Below, in pieces: positions 15,658 to 26,899 of a stretch of 64,000 nucleotides of DNA. The stretch's first letter is position 1. Each line of letters starts with the position of its first letter. Source of the DNA: JBCLLP01 sp039738635 (lineage in GTDB: Bacteria; Patescibacteriota; Saccharimonadia; CAILAD01; BJGX01). The DNA lies in NCBI GenBank assembly GCA_039738635.1, contig JBCLLN010000001.1, forward strand, positions 1-64,000, written 5' to 3'. The notes under the pieces were generated by a model, which had not been told where the DNA came from, ran no database searches, and saw only the letters and a program-made list of their open reading frames with translations. A program made the position numbers and the translations under genes.

Positions 15658-16551
15658 ATGCCTATTGCTAATTTATTACTACCAGATGAAACACGAAATA
15701 TGAATATACAATATATATCACATAAAGACAAGGCTTTCCCTAAATTACTCAGGGATATAGCTAGTGTCCCTAAGGGCATCTATGTGGCTGGCAAGTTAGC
15801 CGACTTGCCAATGGTGGCGGTGGTAGGTACTAGGCGCCCCACCGACTATGGCAAGCAGATAACCTACCAGCTATCTAGCCAGCTAGCTAAGGCTGGCTTC
15901 TGTGTGGTGAGTGGTATGGCTATCGGTATCGATACGATAGTCCACACTGCCGTGCTAGCTGTAGGTGGATCGACAATTGCCGTACTGGGTGGGGGTCTTG
16001 GTAAGCCCTACCCACGATGCAATCACGGCCTCTTTGAACAAATTATTGCTAACGGTGGGGCCGTAATTAGTGAATACCCAGACAATACCGAGCCTTATAA
16101 ATTTAATTTCCCTGCCCGTAATAGGATTATTGCTGGCCTTAGCTTGGCTACCATCGTAACTGAAGCCGATGCCAAATCGGGAAGCTTAATTACAGCAAAC
16201 TTTGCCTTGCAGGCCAACAGAATGGTGATGGCAGTGCCTGGAAACATTACCAGCTTGCGGTCGGCTGGACCAAACAATTTGATAAAAAATGGAGCCCAGC
16301 TAGTAACTAATGTGGCCGACGTCTTAGCTAGCCTTGGCCTACACAGCCCAAAGCTAGTTACAATTAAGCCAACTGCCGATAGCAAGCAAGAGGCCCAAAT
16401 AATGGAGCTTCTTAGCCAGAAGTCGCTAACTACCCAGCAACTTATTGACGAGACGGCGATAGGTGCAATTGATATTGCCTCTATCATGAGCCTGATGGAA
16501 ATTACGGGCAAAATTAGAAATCTTGGCGCTGGGTCTTGGATACTGGCATAA
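15658..16551 (+). CDS. dprA: DNA processing protein DprA
   Basis: A 297-residue protein. It contains the Rossmann-like DprA core (VAVVGTRRPTDYGKQ, VVSGMAIGIDTIVH, FNFPARNRIIAGLS) and a C-terminal winged helix (about 235-297). DprA loads RecA on incoming single-stranded DNA during natural transformation. Its retention in a reduced genome fits the DNA uptake inferred for many CPR bacteria. No competence genes are adjacent. An alternative start 14 codons in (MNIQYISHKD) is possible. It lies between two candidate ncRNA genes. Confidence 0.92.
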   Translation: MPIANLLLPDETRNMNIQYISHKDKAFPKLLRDIASVPKGIYVAGKLADLPMVAVVGTRRPTDYGKQITYQLSSQLAKAGFCVVSGMAIGIDTIVHTAVLAVGGSTIAVLGGGLGKPYPRCNHGLFEQIIANGGAVISEYPDNTEPYKFNFPARNRIIAGLSLATIVTEADAKSGSLITANFALQANRMVMAVPGNITSLRSAGPNNLIKNGAQLVTNVADVLASLGLHSPKLVTIKPTADSKQEAQIMELLSQKSLTTQQLIDETAIGAIDIASIMSLMEITGKIRNLGAGSWILA

Positions 16552-16563
16552 ACACTTTAGCTA

Positions 16564-16592
16564 TTGCAAAAATTACAGTCTTAGACTATAAT
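16564..16592 (+). promoter_or_regulatory. Promoter of the 16.6 kb ncRNA
   Basis: TTGCAA (16564-16569), a 17-base spacer and TATAAT (16587-16592). Predicted start near 16599. Confidence 0.6.
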
Positions 16593-16598
16593 AGGGCC

Positions 16599-17050
16599 TG
16601 CAACTAGTACCTTGGGATATCCAGTATTTACTTTGGGAATAACTTTCTTCCCGAAAATAAAACCAGCCCAGAGAATTGGGTTAAGGCTAGTAGGTGGTCT
16701 ATGCTAAACGAGCGCATTATCCTAGCGCCCCTGCCTGCTTGCTATGGTTTTTAGTATTACTGGTCTATAGGTAACGCTACATGTGCCCCAGTGCCGCTGT
16801 TTATCTTGGTGATAAATAGCGGGGGAAGACATCCCACAGGTTCACTACCGTTGTCTGATGCATTGGCGTTATTTATAGGGAGCTGCACTCCATAAAATGC
16901 CTTTAAGAGAGGGGGAGATTTTATCTCGTCTCCCGCCTTAATCGGCCAGGTCCAAGCGTCGATCCTACGCATTTACCACGCAATAGCGTAGGAACCCAGG
17001 GTACTAAGGGGCTTCGGTAGCATAAATGCTACCGAAGCCCTTCTTTTTTT
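16599..17050 (+). ncRNA. Candidate stand-alone ~450-nt structured RNA gene
   Basis: This 670-base gap has no credible ORF but a full transcription unit with a sigma70-like promoter and a strong intrinsic terminator. The body is closed by a 12-bp long-range helix: 16605-16616 pairs with 16995-17006, with one G-U. Inside are further hairpins, such as CGCTGTTTATC with GATAAATAGCG, GGAG with CTCC, and CCTACGC with GCGTAGG. Size and closing helix recall RNase P RNA or tmRNA. I find neither the RNase P signature (GAGGAAAGTCC) nor a tRNA-like 3' end, so the family is unassigned. Confidence 0.65.
17009..17050 (+). terminator. Intrinsic terminator of the ncRNA
   Basis: 14-bp perfect stem (17009-17022 with 17027-17040), TAAA loop, then TTCTTTTTTT. 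Confidence 0.9.
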
Positions 17051-17223
17051 ATATATGACGCTTTTTAATGCTCGCTTATAACATGCCGGGCAATAGCTTA
17101 TCGGCACCTACATTCTAGACAAAAGTTGACAAATAAACTAATACTAATATATAGTTCTGTACTTGCGCTAAGTTGCAAAATATATCTTTTAGCATTAGCA
17201 TTATCAAATAGCAACAAATTTTT

Positions 17224-19518
17224 ATGCCTAAAAACTTAGTAATAGTAGAATCACCAGCAAAAGCAAAAACCATCGAAAAATATCTCGGGGGTGATTTTGA
17301 GGTATTAAGTAGTATGGGGCATATTCGCGACCTACCCAAAAGCGGGATTGGCATAGATTTGCAGCATGGCTTTAGGCCCGAATACGCTATTAGTGCTGAT
17401 AAAACAAAGATAGTGAGTGCTCTCAAAAAAGCCGCCAAGGGCAAAGATGTCTGGCTCGCCACCGATGAAGACCGTGAAGGAGAAGCCATAAGCTGGCATC
17501 TGTGTAGTGTGCTAAAGCTTGACCCCACTAGCACCAAACGAATTACCTTTCATGAGATTACCAAGCCAGCAATAGAAGAGTCTATAAAATCTCCCAGAAC
17601 AGTTAATTTAAATGTAGTTGATGCTCAGCAGGCCAGAAGAGTACTTGATAGGCTGGTTGGCTACGAGCTAAGCCCGGTGCTGTGGAGAAAAATCCAAACT
17701 GGCTTGAGTGCTGGCAGGGTGCAGTCCGTTGCAGTTAGACTTATTGTAGATAAGGAACGCGAAATAGAAGGCTTCGAGCAAAATTCTAGCTACAAAATAA
17801 CTACACTATTTACCTCTCCCAGCGACGACAAGCTTAAGGCTGAGCTATCAACGAGGATCAAGGGTTCTGATGCAACCGAGAAGTTCCTACGGACATTGAT
17901 TGGTAGTTCCTATGCCGTATCTGATGTTACCATGAAACCCGCCAAAAAGAGTCCTGCCCCGCCATTTACGACCTCAACGCTTCAGCAAGCAGCCTCAAGT
18001 CGGCTGGGCTATTCTGTCAAACAAACAATGGTGCTGGCCCAAAGACTATATGAGTCTGGGCATATTAGTTATATGCGTACTGACTCTGTTAATCTTTCCC
18101 AGTCAGCCCTAGGTCAATCCGAGAAACAGATCAAATCAGCATTTGGTAGCCAATACCACCAAAAAAGAAGCTATAAAGTCAAAAACTCTAGCGCCCAGGA
18201 AGCTCACGAGGCCATTAGGCCGACCGAATTTGGCACTCTTAGTGCAGGGGGCGATCCCAGCCAAACTAAGCTATACAAGCTAATTTGGTCCAGAGCTGTC
18301 GCTTCACAGATGACAGATGCGCAGATTGAAAAAACCCAGATAACAATCAGTGCTAGCGGTATCACAGAAAGCTTCATTGCCAAAGGCGAGGTGGTGGTGT
18401 TTGCGGGTTTCCTGAAGGCCTACCAGTCTGCTAGTCAGGCCGTCCCAGACATCCTGCCAAAGCTAGAGGCCGGCGAAGCACTAACCCCTGGTGAAATACT
18501 AGCAACTGAGACTTTCTCTCGGCCTCCAGCCAGATATTCTGAAGCCTCATTAGTTAAGAAACTTGAAGCTGAGGGTATCGGACGCCCAAGTACATACGCG
18601 CCGACAATCTCTACCATCCAGGCTAGAGGTTATGTCGAAAAGTCGCAAAGCGACGGCAGGACCAGAACAATAGAAGTATTTAGCCTTAACGGCGATAAAC
18701 TAGACAAATCCAAACAAGTAGAAAAATTTGATACCGACAAGAGCCGGCTACTACCAACCGATACAGGAACAGTAGTTACGGACTTTCTAGTAAAGTATTT
18801 TAAAGAGATCCTGGACCCTCAATTTACCGCCAAAGTCGAAAAACGATTCGACGCAATTGCAGAAGGTAAGGAGAAATGGAACGAAATGATAGCAGATTTT
18901 TATAAACCATTCCATAAGCTCATCGAATCGTCTGCTGGTATTGCTAGAAGTGAAGCCAACCAAAGCCGCAAACTTGGCACTGACCCCAAAAGTAACAAAC
19001 CGATTATCGCTAGGCTAGGCCGATTTGGTGCTATGATTCAGATAGGTGAAGTAGAAGACGAGGAAAAACCAAAATTCGCACCAATGCCAGAAGGCCGGAA
19101 AATATCCGATGTTACCCTCGAGGAAGCCCTTAAAATGTTTGAGCTACCCAGGGTGGTCGGAAAAACTCCTAATCAGCTAGAAATAATTGCGGCTATTGGG
19201 CGTTTTGGACCTTATCTTAAGGTAGGAACTATGAATGTAGCCCTAAAAGGCGAGGATCCTTTCCTAGTGACAGAGCAAAAGGCCAACGAGCTAGTCGCCG
19301 AGCATCAAAAAACTCTAGACGAACGAATTATCGCTGATTTTACTAAAGAAGGGATACAGGTTCTGAATGGCCGATTTGGACCATACATTACCGATGGCAA
19401 GATTAATGCCAAGATTCCCAAAAACTCTGACCCTAAGAAACTATCACTAGATGAGTGTCAAAAACTCCTAGCCGATAAGATGATTAAGCCACCCAAACGC
19501 GGACGATATAAAAAATAA
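17224..19518 (+). CDS. topA: DNA topoisomerase I
   Basis: A 764-residue type IA topoisomerase that relaxes negative supercoils. The Toprim domain starts VIVESPAKAKTIEKYLGGDF and holds ATDEDREGEAISWHL. The catalytic Tyr is Tyr283 in ISYMRTDSVNLS. LEAEGIGRPSTYAPTIS is another signature. There are no C-terminal Cys zinc ribbons; instead three repeats (RLGRFGAMIQ, IGRFGPYLKV, LNGRFGPYITDG) and a basic end (KPPKRGRYKK) form the DNA-binding tail. No Shine-Dalgarno precedes the ATG. Confidence 0.96.
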   Translation: MPKNLVIVESPAKAKTIEKYLGGDFEVLSSMGHIRDLPKSGIGIDLQHGFRPEYAISADKTKIVSALKKAAKGKDVWLATDEDREGEAISWHLCSVLKLDPTSTKRITFHEITKPAIEESIKSPRTVNLNVVDAQQARRVLDRLVGYELSPVLWRKIQTGLSAGRVQSVAVRLIVDKEREIEGFEQNSSYKITTLFTSPSDDKLKAELSTRIKGSDATEKFLRTLIGSSYAVSDVTMKPAKKSPAPPFTTSTLQQAASSRLGYSVKQTMVLAQRLYESGHISYMRTDSVNLSQSALGQSEKQIKSAFGSQYHQKRSYKVKNSSAQEAHEAIRPTEFGTLSAGGDPSQTKLYKLIWSRAVASQMTDAQIEKTQITISASGITESFIAKGEVVVFAGFLKAYQSASQAVPDILPKLEAGEALTPGEILATETFSRPPARYSEASLVKKLEAEGIGRPSTYAPTISTIQARGYVEKSQSDGRTRTIEVFSLNGDKLDKSKQVEKFDTDKSRLLPTDTGTVVTDFLVKYFKEILDPQFTAKVEKRFDAIAEGKEKWNEMIADFYKPFHKLIESSAGIARSEANQSRKLGTDPKSNKPIIARLGRFGAMIQIGEVEDEEKPKFAPMPEGRKISDVTLEEALKMFELPRVVGKTPNQLEIIAAIGRFGPYLKVGTMNVALKGEDPFLVTEQKANELVAEHQKTLDERIIADFTKEGIQVLNGRFGPYITDGKINAKIPKNSDPKKLSLDECQKLLADKMIKPPKRGRYKK

Positions 19519-19612
19519 TGTTGACCGTAACAGCTATAAATGATATAATATCCTAGATTGCAATTGCACTGGCCTTACTGGTCGCTATTGCCAATTATGC
19601 TAAATTTATATT

Positions 19613-20629
19613 ATGACAACATATACCAATGATCAGCTTAATACTCTTGTAGATGACTCTCTGAGTAATCTAAAAAAAGGCCGCGATAGGGAAATCCTTA
19701 GGCGCCGTGGTGGTATTAATATTGCCCCTCAGACGCTAGAGAAAATTGGCAATGACCTCAATATTACCAGGGAACGAGTAAGGCAGATAGAGAAGGCTGC
19801 TCTGGCTAGGATTAGAGAAATCGGTAATCATGATTATGGCTTTATTAGCGACGTAATGAAGTTAGTAACTCAGAAAGGCGGCTTAATTAGCCTCGACTCC
19901 GTTAATGACGAGCTAGGCCTTGACTCGTCTCGACAGCCCCATGCTATATTCCTGATTCGGGTCAACCCTAAAGTGATATATATTAGTAGCAACGATCACC
20001 ATCAACATCTGGTGGGCGATATCACTACCTTTAATGCTGATAAAATTAAAAATACCCATGAAATGCTTGTTGAAACAGTCAAGCTTAGCGGCAAGCCTGC
20101 CAAATTTGAAGCCATCTATAAGCTTATAGATGGACCTCATAGTATAGAGAGCCTAGCTGAGCTAGCTAAGGCCTCTAACTATCTCTGCCAGTTAGATGGT
20201 CATTGGGGCCTAAATACCTGGCCCGAAGTCAATCCTAAAAGTATTCGGGACAAAATATATTTAGTACTAAAAAAATCAACTCGCCCCCTGCATTTTTCAG
20301 AAATTGCTGAGCGAATTTCTCTACTCGCCGCCAACCCTAAGCAAGTTACCACCCAAGCCGTCCATAATGAGCTAATCAAGGACGGCAGATTTGTTTTGAT
20401 AGGTAGGGGTATATATGCATTAGCAGAATGGGGCTATCGGTCGGGCACTGTAGCTGATATTATAGAGGAAGTACTTAAGGAAGAAAGTGGCGCTATGACT
20501 AAGGATGAAATTATTAAAAGAGTGCTAGCAAGGCGCCAGGTCAAAACTACCACTATTGTGCTAAATTTACAGGAAAAGCCTCGGTTTATTAGAGTCAAAA
20601 AAGGCATCTACAAGTTAGCAAGTATTTAA
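19613..20629 (+). CDS. Sigma-region-4-like and HARE-HTH regulatory protein
   Basis: A 338-residue protein. Residues about 15-70 (KGRDREILRRRGG...TLEKIGNDLNITRERVRQIEKAALARIREIG) match sigma-70 region 4, which recognises -35 DNA and the RNA polymerase flap. No region 2 is present, so it cannot be a full sigma factor. The rest holds winged-helix/HARE-like repeats (STRPLHFSEIAERISLL..., HNELIKDGRFVLIGRGIYAL and a similar ending RFIRVKKGIYKL), resembling the RNA polymerase delta subunit and restriction-associated HARE domains. A polymerase-associated regulator is the best inference. It lies between topA and the TraG-like ATPase gene. Confidence 0.75.
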   Translation: MTTYTNDQLNTLVDDSLSNLKKGRDREILRRRGGINIAPQTLEKIGNDLNITRERVRQIEKAALARIREIGNHDYGFISDVMKLVTQKGGLISLDSVNDELGLDSSRQPHAIFLIRVNPKVIYISSNDHHQHLVGDITTFNADKIKNTHEMLVETVKLSGKPAKFEAIYKLIDGPHSIESLAELAKASNYLCQLDGHWGLNTWPEVNPKSIRDKIYLVLKKSTRPLHFSEIAERISLLAANPKQVTTQAVHNELIKDGRFVLIGRGIYALAEWGYRSGTVADIIEEVLKEESGAMTKDEIIKRVLARRQVKTTTIVLNLQEKPRFIRVKKGIYKLASI

Positions 20630-20685
20630 TATATATAGGGAGGGAAGGACTATAGGGCTAGTAGGCGACTCTAGCTACTAATAAA

Positions 20686-23460
<2,775 letters not shown>

Positions 23461-23473
23461 AAGCCCTTAATAT

Positions 23474-23503
23474 CATATTTAGCTTATATATAAGCTAAAT
23501 ATG
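23474..23503. terminator. Perfect 30-bp palindrome between convergent operons
   Basis: Each half is 15 bases (CATATTTAGCTTATA and its complement), with no spacer. It lies 13 bases after the ATPase stop and 250 bases before the end of the minus-strand dcw operon. It is probably a bidirectional terminator or protein site, though no T tract follows. A second hairpin ATGTCGCA/TGCGACAT lies at 23537-23564. No gene in 23461-23750. Confidence 0.5.
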
Positions 23504-23750
23504 GGTGTAAGAGTATAGCTTTTGATAATATTATATATGTCGCACAATATACCTTTTGCGACATAGTGCTCCTAATTAGCTTTTTATTTGATGATTTAAC
23601 TCTAATTATTAATATTATATTTTTTTGCTTGTCCCCTGCTGTTTTCCCTGTTGTGATAGCCCAGTAGTTCGTCTTAGCTTATTAATGCCCAAGGCCCCTA
23701 CAATAGCCTAATAAACAAAAACCGAACTAAAAGAGTGGTCAAAAGGGTTT

Positions 23751-24581
23751 TTAGATATAAAAGGCCTTTCCTTCAATTCGCATATCAATATACTGGGTTG
23801 GTTTTTTGTTTTGGGAACTCATTAACTCTAGCGTAGCCTTGAGCGCCCTAATTTGTGAGTCCGGCTCAGCGGCAGTATTGAAGCGTATGAAATAACCGGC
23901 ATTTGTTTTTACAGCTATCTCACCTGTCGTCTCGGCAATACTAATTTGCTCGGGCCCTAAATTACTGGCTTTGATGTAAGTGTTAATTTTAGTCACAAAT
24001 TCTATAAACTCTCTGCTAGCTACCCTGCTCCCTACTGCTATGGGGATATTATTGGTATCAACTACCGTTGGCATGTCTGGTGAGTTGTGGGGCTGAATCT
24101 CGCTCATAGCTCTCCCGTTAACACTAATGACATATCTCTGGCTCCCTGTCTTCCAGACAATCGCCGTCTTTTGTTCGTCAGTTTTGATGGTTAATTTATT
24201 GGGAAAGCTCTTAGTGACTATAATTGCCTCTTGGCCAGAGAATGTTTTTTGTAGATTATTTTTGAGAGTTTCTGTTGATAAAAATAACCAGTTCTTGCCA
24301 AATAAGCGGGATAAAAGGAATTGCTCACTTTCAGCCTGGAGCTTTTCGGATAATACCGTGCTTGGCCCCTGTACATCGACTTTATTAATCTGAAATATAT
24401 TAGAAAATAATACTAAATAGCCAATCAATATGATGGCGAGAATATATGGCGAGAATACAAATAGCCGGCGTAGCCAATAGCGAGCTGGCCGATGTGGTTT
24501 TGTCTTGATCGGTAGCTGGCCATTATCTTTACTAATGATTGGCAGGAACTGATAGGACCTTTTGACATCTCTACGCTTCAA
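23751..24581 (-). CDS. ftsQ: Cell-division protein FtsQ/DivIB
   Basis: A bitopic membrane protein of about 276 residues with a basic cytosolic N terminus, one TM helix (LFVFSPYILAIILIGYLVLF) and an extracytoplasmic POTRA plus beta domain (IFQINKVDVQGPSTVLSEKL begins POTRA). It scaffolds the divisome. I place the start at a TTG at 24581 because AGGAG lies 6 bases upstream; another TTG at 24608 would add 9 residues. Last gene of the dcw operon, overlapping the end of murG. No ftsA or ftsZ follows, unlike in most bacteria. Confidence 0.85.
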   Translation of the reverse strand: MKRRDVKRSYQFLPIISKDNGQLPIKTKPHRPARYWLRRLFVFSPYILAIILIGYLVLFSNIFQINKVDVQGPSTVLSEKLQAESEQFLLSRLFGKNWLFLSTETLKNNLQKTFSGQEAIIVTKSFPNKLTIKTDEQKTAIVWKTGSQRYVISVNGRAMSEIQPHNSPDMPTVVDTNNIPIAVGSRVASREFIEFVTKINTYIKASNLGPEQISIAETTGEIAVKTNAGYFIRFNTAAEPDSQIRALKATLELMSSQNKKPTQYIDMRIEGKAFYI

Positions 24582-25731
24582 GGTTATCTCCTGGAATCTT
24601 AGAGTCAATTGCCCCTACTATCAGCTTGGCAATATCGTCGGCAGCTTGAGGACTAAAAAATCTATGGATAGAGCTAGCGATATAAGTTAGAGCTTCTTGA
24701 TCGCTAGTGAGCTTGGATATCTCATTGATTAACCCCACTCCCCCCATATCGTCCTGAGACAATATCCGTATAGCCCCCTGCTGAGCTAGGTAGCGGGCAT
24801 TTTTAAGCTGGTGATTAGCTGTGGAGCTAGGTAGCGGGATTATTATGGCTGGCTTAGATAAGGCAGCTAGCTCTGAGAGCGAATTCATGCCGGCTCTTGC
24901 CACTACCACATCTGCCCATCGATACGATGGAGCCATCTCGGTAGTTAAGAAGCTAACTGGCTCATAAAACTTTTGAAGTTCCGTGGGCAGTTTATGCCTT
25001 TTGTAGCGGGCTCTCTCTATTCCCTGCTCGCCTGTGATATGTAGTATATTAAAATTTTTACAAAAAAGTTCTATATTATCAAAGATGTTTTCATTAATAG
25101 CTTCGGCCCCCTGAGAGCCAGCAAATATTAAGATGTTCGGTTTTTGTCTGGTATCTGCACTAGAAGCGCTATGATGCGTGGGATAAAATTCTGGGCGTAC
25201 TGGGTTACCTGTGAGATGCATCTTGGCCTGGCCGGTGACGGCTTGATAGGCCTCAACTGGGAAGCTAACCGCGATTGCGCTGGCTTTTTGGGATAGTTTT
25301 TGATTCGTCTTACCCATGACAACATCTGACTCGTGAATTACATATGGCACCCTCATATGACCAGCTGCCAAACCAACTGGAAGCCCCACATATCCACCTT
25401 TAATAAACACTACATCTGGCTTGAATTGGCGAATAATTTTACGGCTATACGAATAGGCCTTAGCTACCCTGCCAGCATCTTGAGCATTTTTAAGCTGAGT
25501 TTTAATATCTAATACTTCTTTTAATATACCCCTTCCATAACGCCTATACTTTCCGCTAGGTATGATCTTATAATCAATGCCACTTTCTTCTAGTAGCTTG
25601 ATCTCATAATCATTGCCAGAACATACAAATAATATTTGGGCTTGGCTATTGTGCGCGCGGATTGACGCGATTACGGCCAACACCGGCGATATGTGCCCGG
25701 CTGTCCCGCCCCCGGCTACTAGAATCTTCAT
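24571..25731 (-). CDS. murG: MurG UDP-GlcNAc transferase (lipid II synthesis)
   Basis: A 386-residue glycosyltransferase (GT28) adding GlcNAc to lipid I at the inner membrane face. It starts MKILVAGGGTAGHISPVLAV, the glycine-rich membrane/lipid I loop, with IFAGSQGAEAINENI and VVARAGMNSLSELAALSKPAIIIPLP forming the UDP-GlcNAc site. Start at 25731 because AAGGAGGT precedes this ATG at good spacing; longer in-frame extension lacks homology. The first 86 bases overlap the ftsW 3' end in another frame. Confidence 0.95.
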   Translation of the reverse strand: MKILVAGGGTAGHISPVLAVIASIRAHNSQAQILFVCSGNDYEIKLLEESGIDYKIIPSGKYRRYGRGILKEVLDIKTQLKNAQDAGRVAKAYSYSRKIIRQFKPDVVFIKGGYVGLPVGLAAGHMRVPYVIHESDVVMGKTNQKLSQKASAIAVSFPVEAYQAVTGQAKMHLTGNPVRPEFYPTHHSASSADTRQKPNILIFAGSQGAEAINENIFDNIELFCKNFNILHITGEQGIERARYKRHKLPTELQKFYEPVSFLTTEMAPSYRWADVVVARAGMNSLSELAALSKPAIIIPLPSSTANHQLKNARYLAQQGAIRILSQDDMGGVGLINEISKLTSDQEALTYIASSIHRFFSPQAADDIAKLIVGAIDSKIPGDNLEA

Positions 25732-26899
25732 CGTAAACCTCCTTATAGGTGTATTTAGAAATATTTTGTAAAATGCCAATGCCTCCTAATAATGCCACAA
25801 GGCTGGTGCCTCCATAGCTAATAAATGGTAGAGTGATACCTGTTAATGGTACCAGATTAAGCATAGCCGAGACATTAATAAGCGCTTGAAAGCCAATCCA
25901 AAGGCTTATACCAATTGCCATTAGCCTGCCAAAATCGTCTGGCGCTGACCTAGCGATTTTAACCCCCCGCCAGAACAGATAGCCAAAAATAAAAAGCACA
26001 AATCCTGTTCCTGCCAGGCCATATTCTTCTCCGATAATTGCAAATATTGAATCATTAGTGGACTCTGGAAGATAGCCATAGGCCTGATAGCTCTTTCCCA
26101 CTCCTCGGCCTAAAATTCCCCCGCTACCAAGAGCTATCAGGGCCTGATTGATATGGTAGCCATCACCAGCTTTATCGCTACCGCTGTTTAAGAAAGTCGT
26201 TAGCCTAGCTAGACGATATGGTGCCAGTAATATTAGCGATGCTCCTCCACCAAGCAAGACTGAGCTAGCGATGGTCATATTCCACCACGGGACTCCTGCC
26301 ACAAAATATATCCCAAGCAAGGTCAGAATAATTACCATGGCACTTCCCATATCTTTTTGCAGGACAATTGCGGTAATCACAATTAAGATAACAGTTATAA
26401 TAAACGGCACCAGGCTTTCTAATGGGTTTTTTAGTTTTGCCTTATTTTTAGTGAGCCAGGCGGCCATAAATATTACAGCCCCAAGCTTTAAGAACTCCAC
26501 CGGCTGGAAATTAATAAATCCAAAGCGTACCCATCGGCTAGCCCCACCATTATCGACTGCGATAGCAGGTATTAAGACCAAAAACATCATGGCAAATGTA
26601 CCCCAAAATATTTTAGTAGCATGCTTCTGCCAAAAATGATAATCTATTTTGCTAGCCACTAGCCAGGCCAACAACCCTACTAGTAGGGCAATAATTTGTT
26701 TGCTAAAAAACGAGTTATTATCACTTTCTCCGGCAGTCTGTTTTAATACTGCAATCCAGCCTGTAGAAAATATTAAGATAAGCCCAAAGCCAACTAGCAG
26801 GCTAACTAAAATAGTGATTGTATAATCAGGGCGGTGCTTATAGAAGATTGGTTTTTTTTGTTTTTGCCTGGCCTGCATAGTATTGTTATCCTCTGCCAA
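25646..26899 (-). CDS. ftsW: FtsW/RodA-family peptidoglycan glycosyltransferase
   Basis: A polytopic SEDS protein with about ten TM helices, polymerising lipid II at the septum with a class B PBP. Signatures are GYHINQALIALGSGGILGRGVGKS, YLPESTNDSIFAIIGEEYGL and LPFISYGGTSLVALL. A short hydrophilic tail (DEDSSSRGRDSRAHIAG...) is encoded in the region overlapping murG. The frame can start at TTG 26899 (overlapping mraY by 14 bases) or ATG 26878; the latter has GAGG 11 bases upstream and seems plausible. Confidence 0.94.
   Translation of the reverse strand: MAEDNNTMQARQKQKKPIFYKHRPDYTITILVSLLVGFGLILIFSTGWIAVLKQTAGESDNNSFFSKQIIALLVGLLAWLVASKIDYHFWQKHATKIFWGTFAMMFLVLIPAIAVDNGGASRWVRFGFINFQPVEFLKLGAVIFMAAWLTKNKAKLKNPLESLVPFIITVILIVITAIVLQKDMGSAMVIILTLLGIYFVAGVPWWNMTIASSVLLGGGASLILLAPYRLARLTTFLNSGSDKAGDGYHINQALIALGSGGILGRGVGKSYQAYGYLPESTNDSIFAIIGEEYGLAGTGFVLFIFGYLFWRGVKIARSAPDDFGRLMAIGISLWIGFQALINVSAMLNLVPLTGITLPFISYGGTSLVALLGGIGILQNISKYTYKEVYDEDSSSRGRDSRAHIAGVGRNRVNPRAQ

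Noticed and set aside
16599..17050. RNase P RNA or tmRNA
   Set aside because: Size, closing helix and terminator fit, but I find no GAGGAAAGTCC-type RNase P core and no tRNA-like 3' end with TTCGAAT on either strand. Kept as an unassigned RNA.
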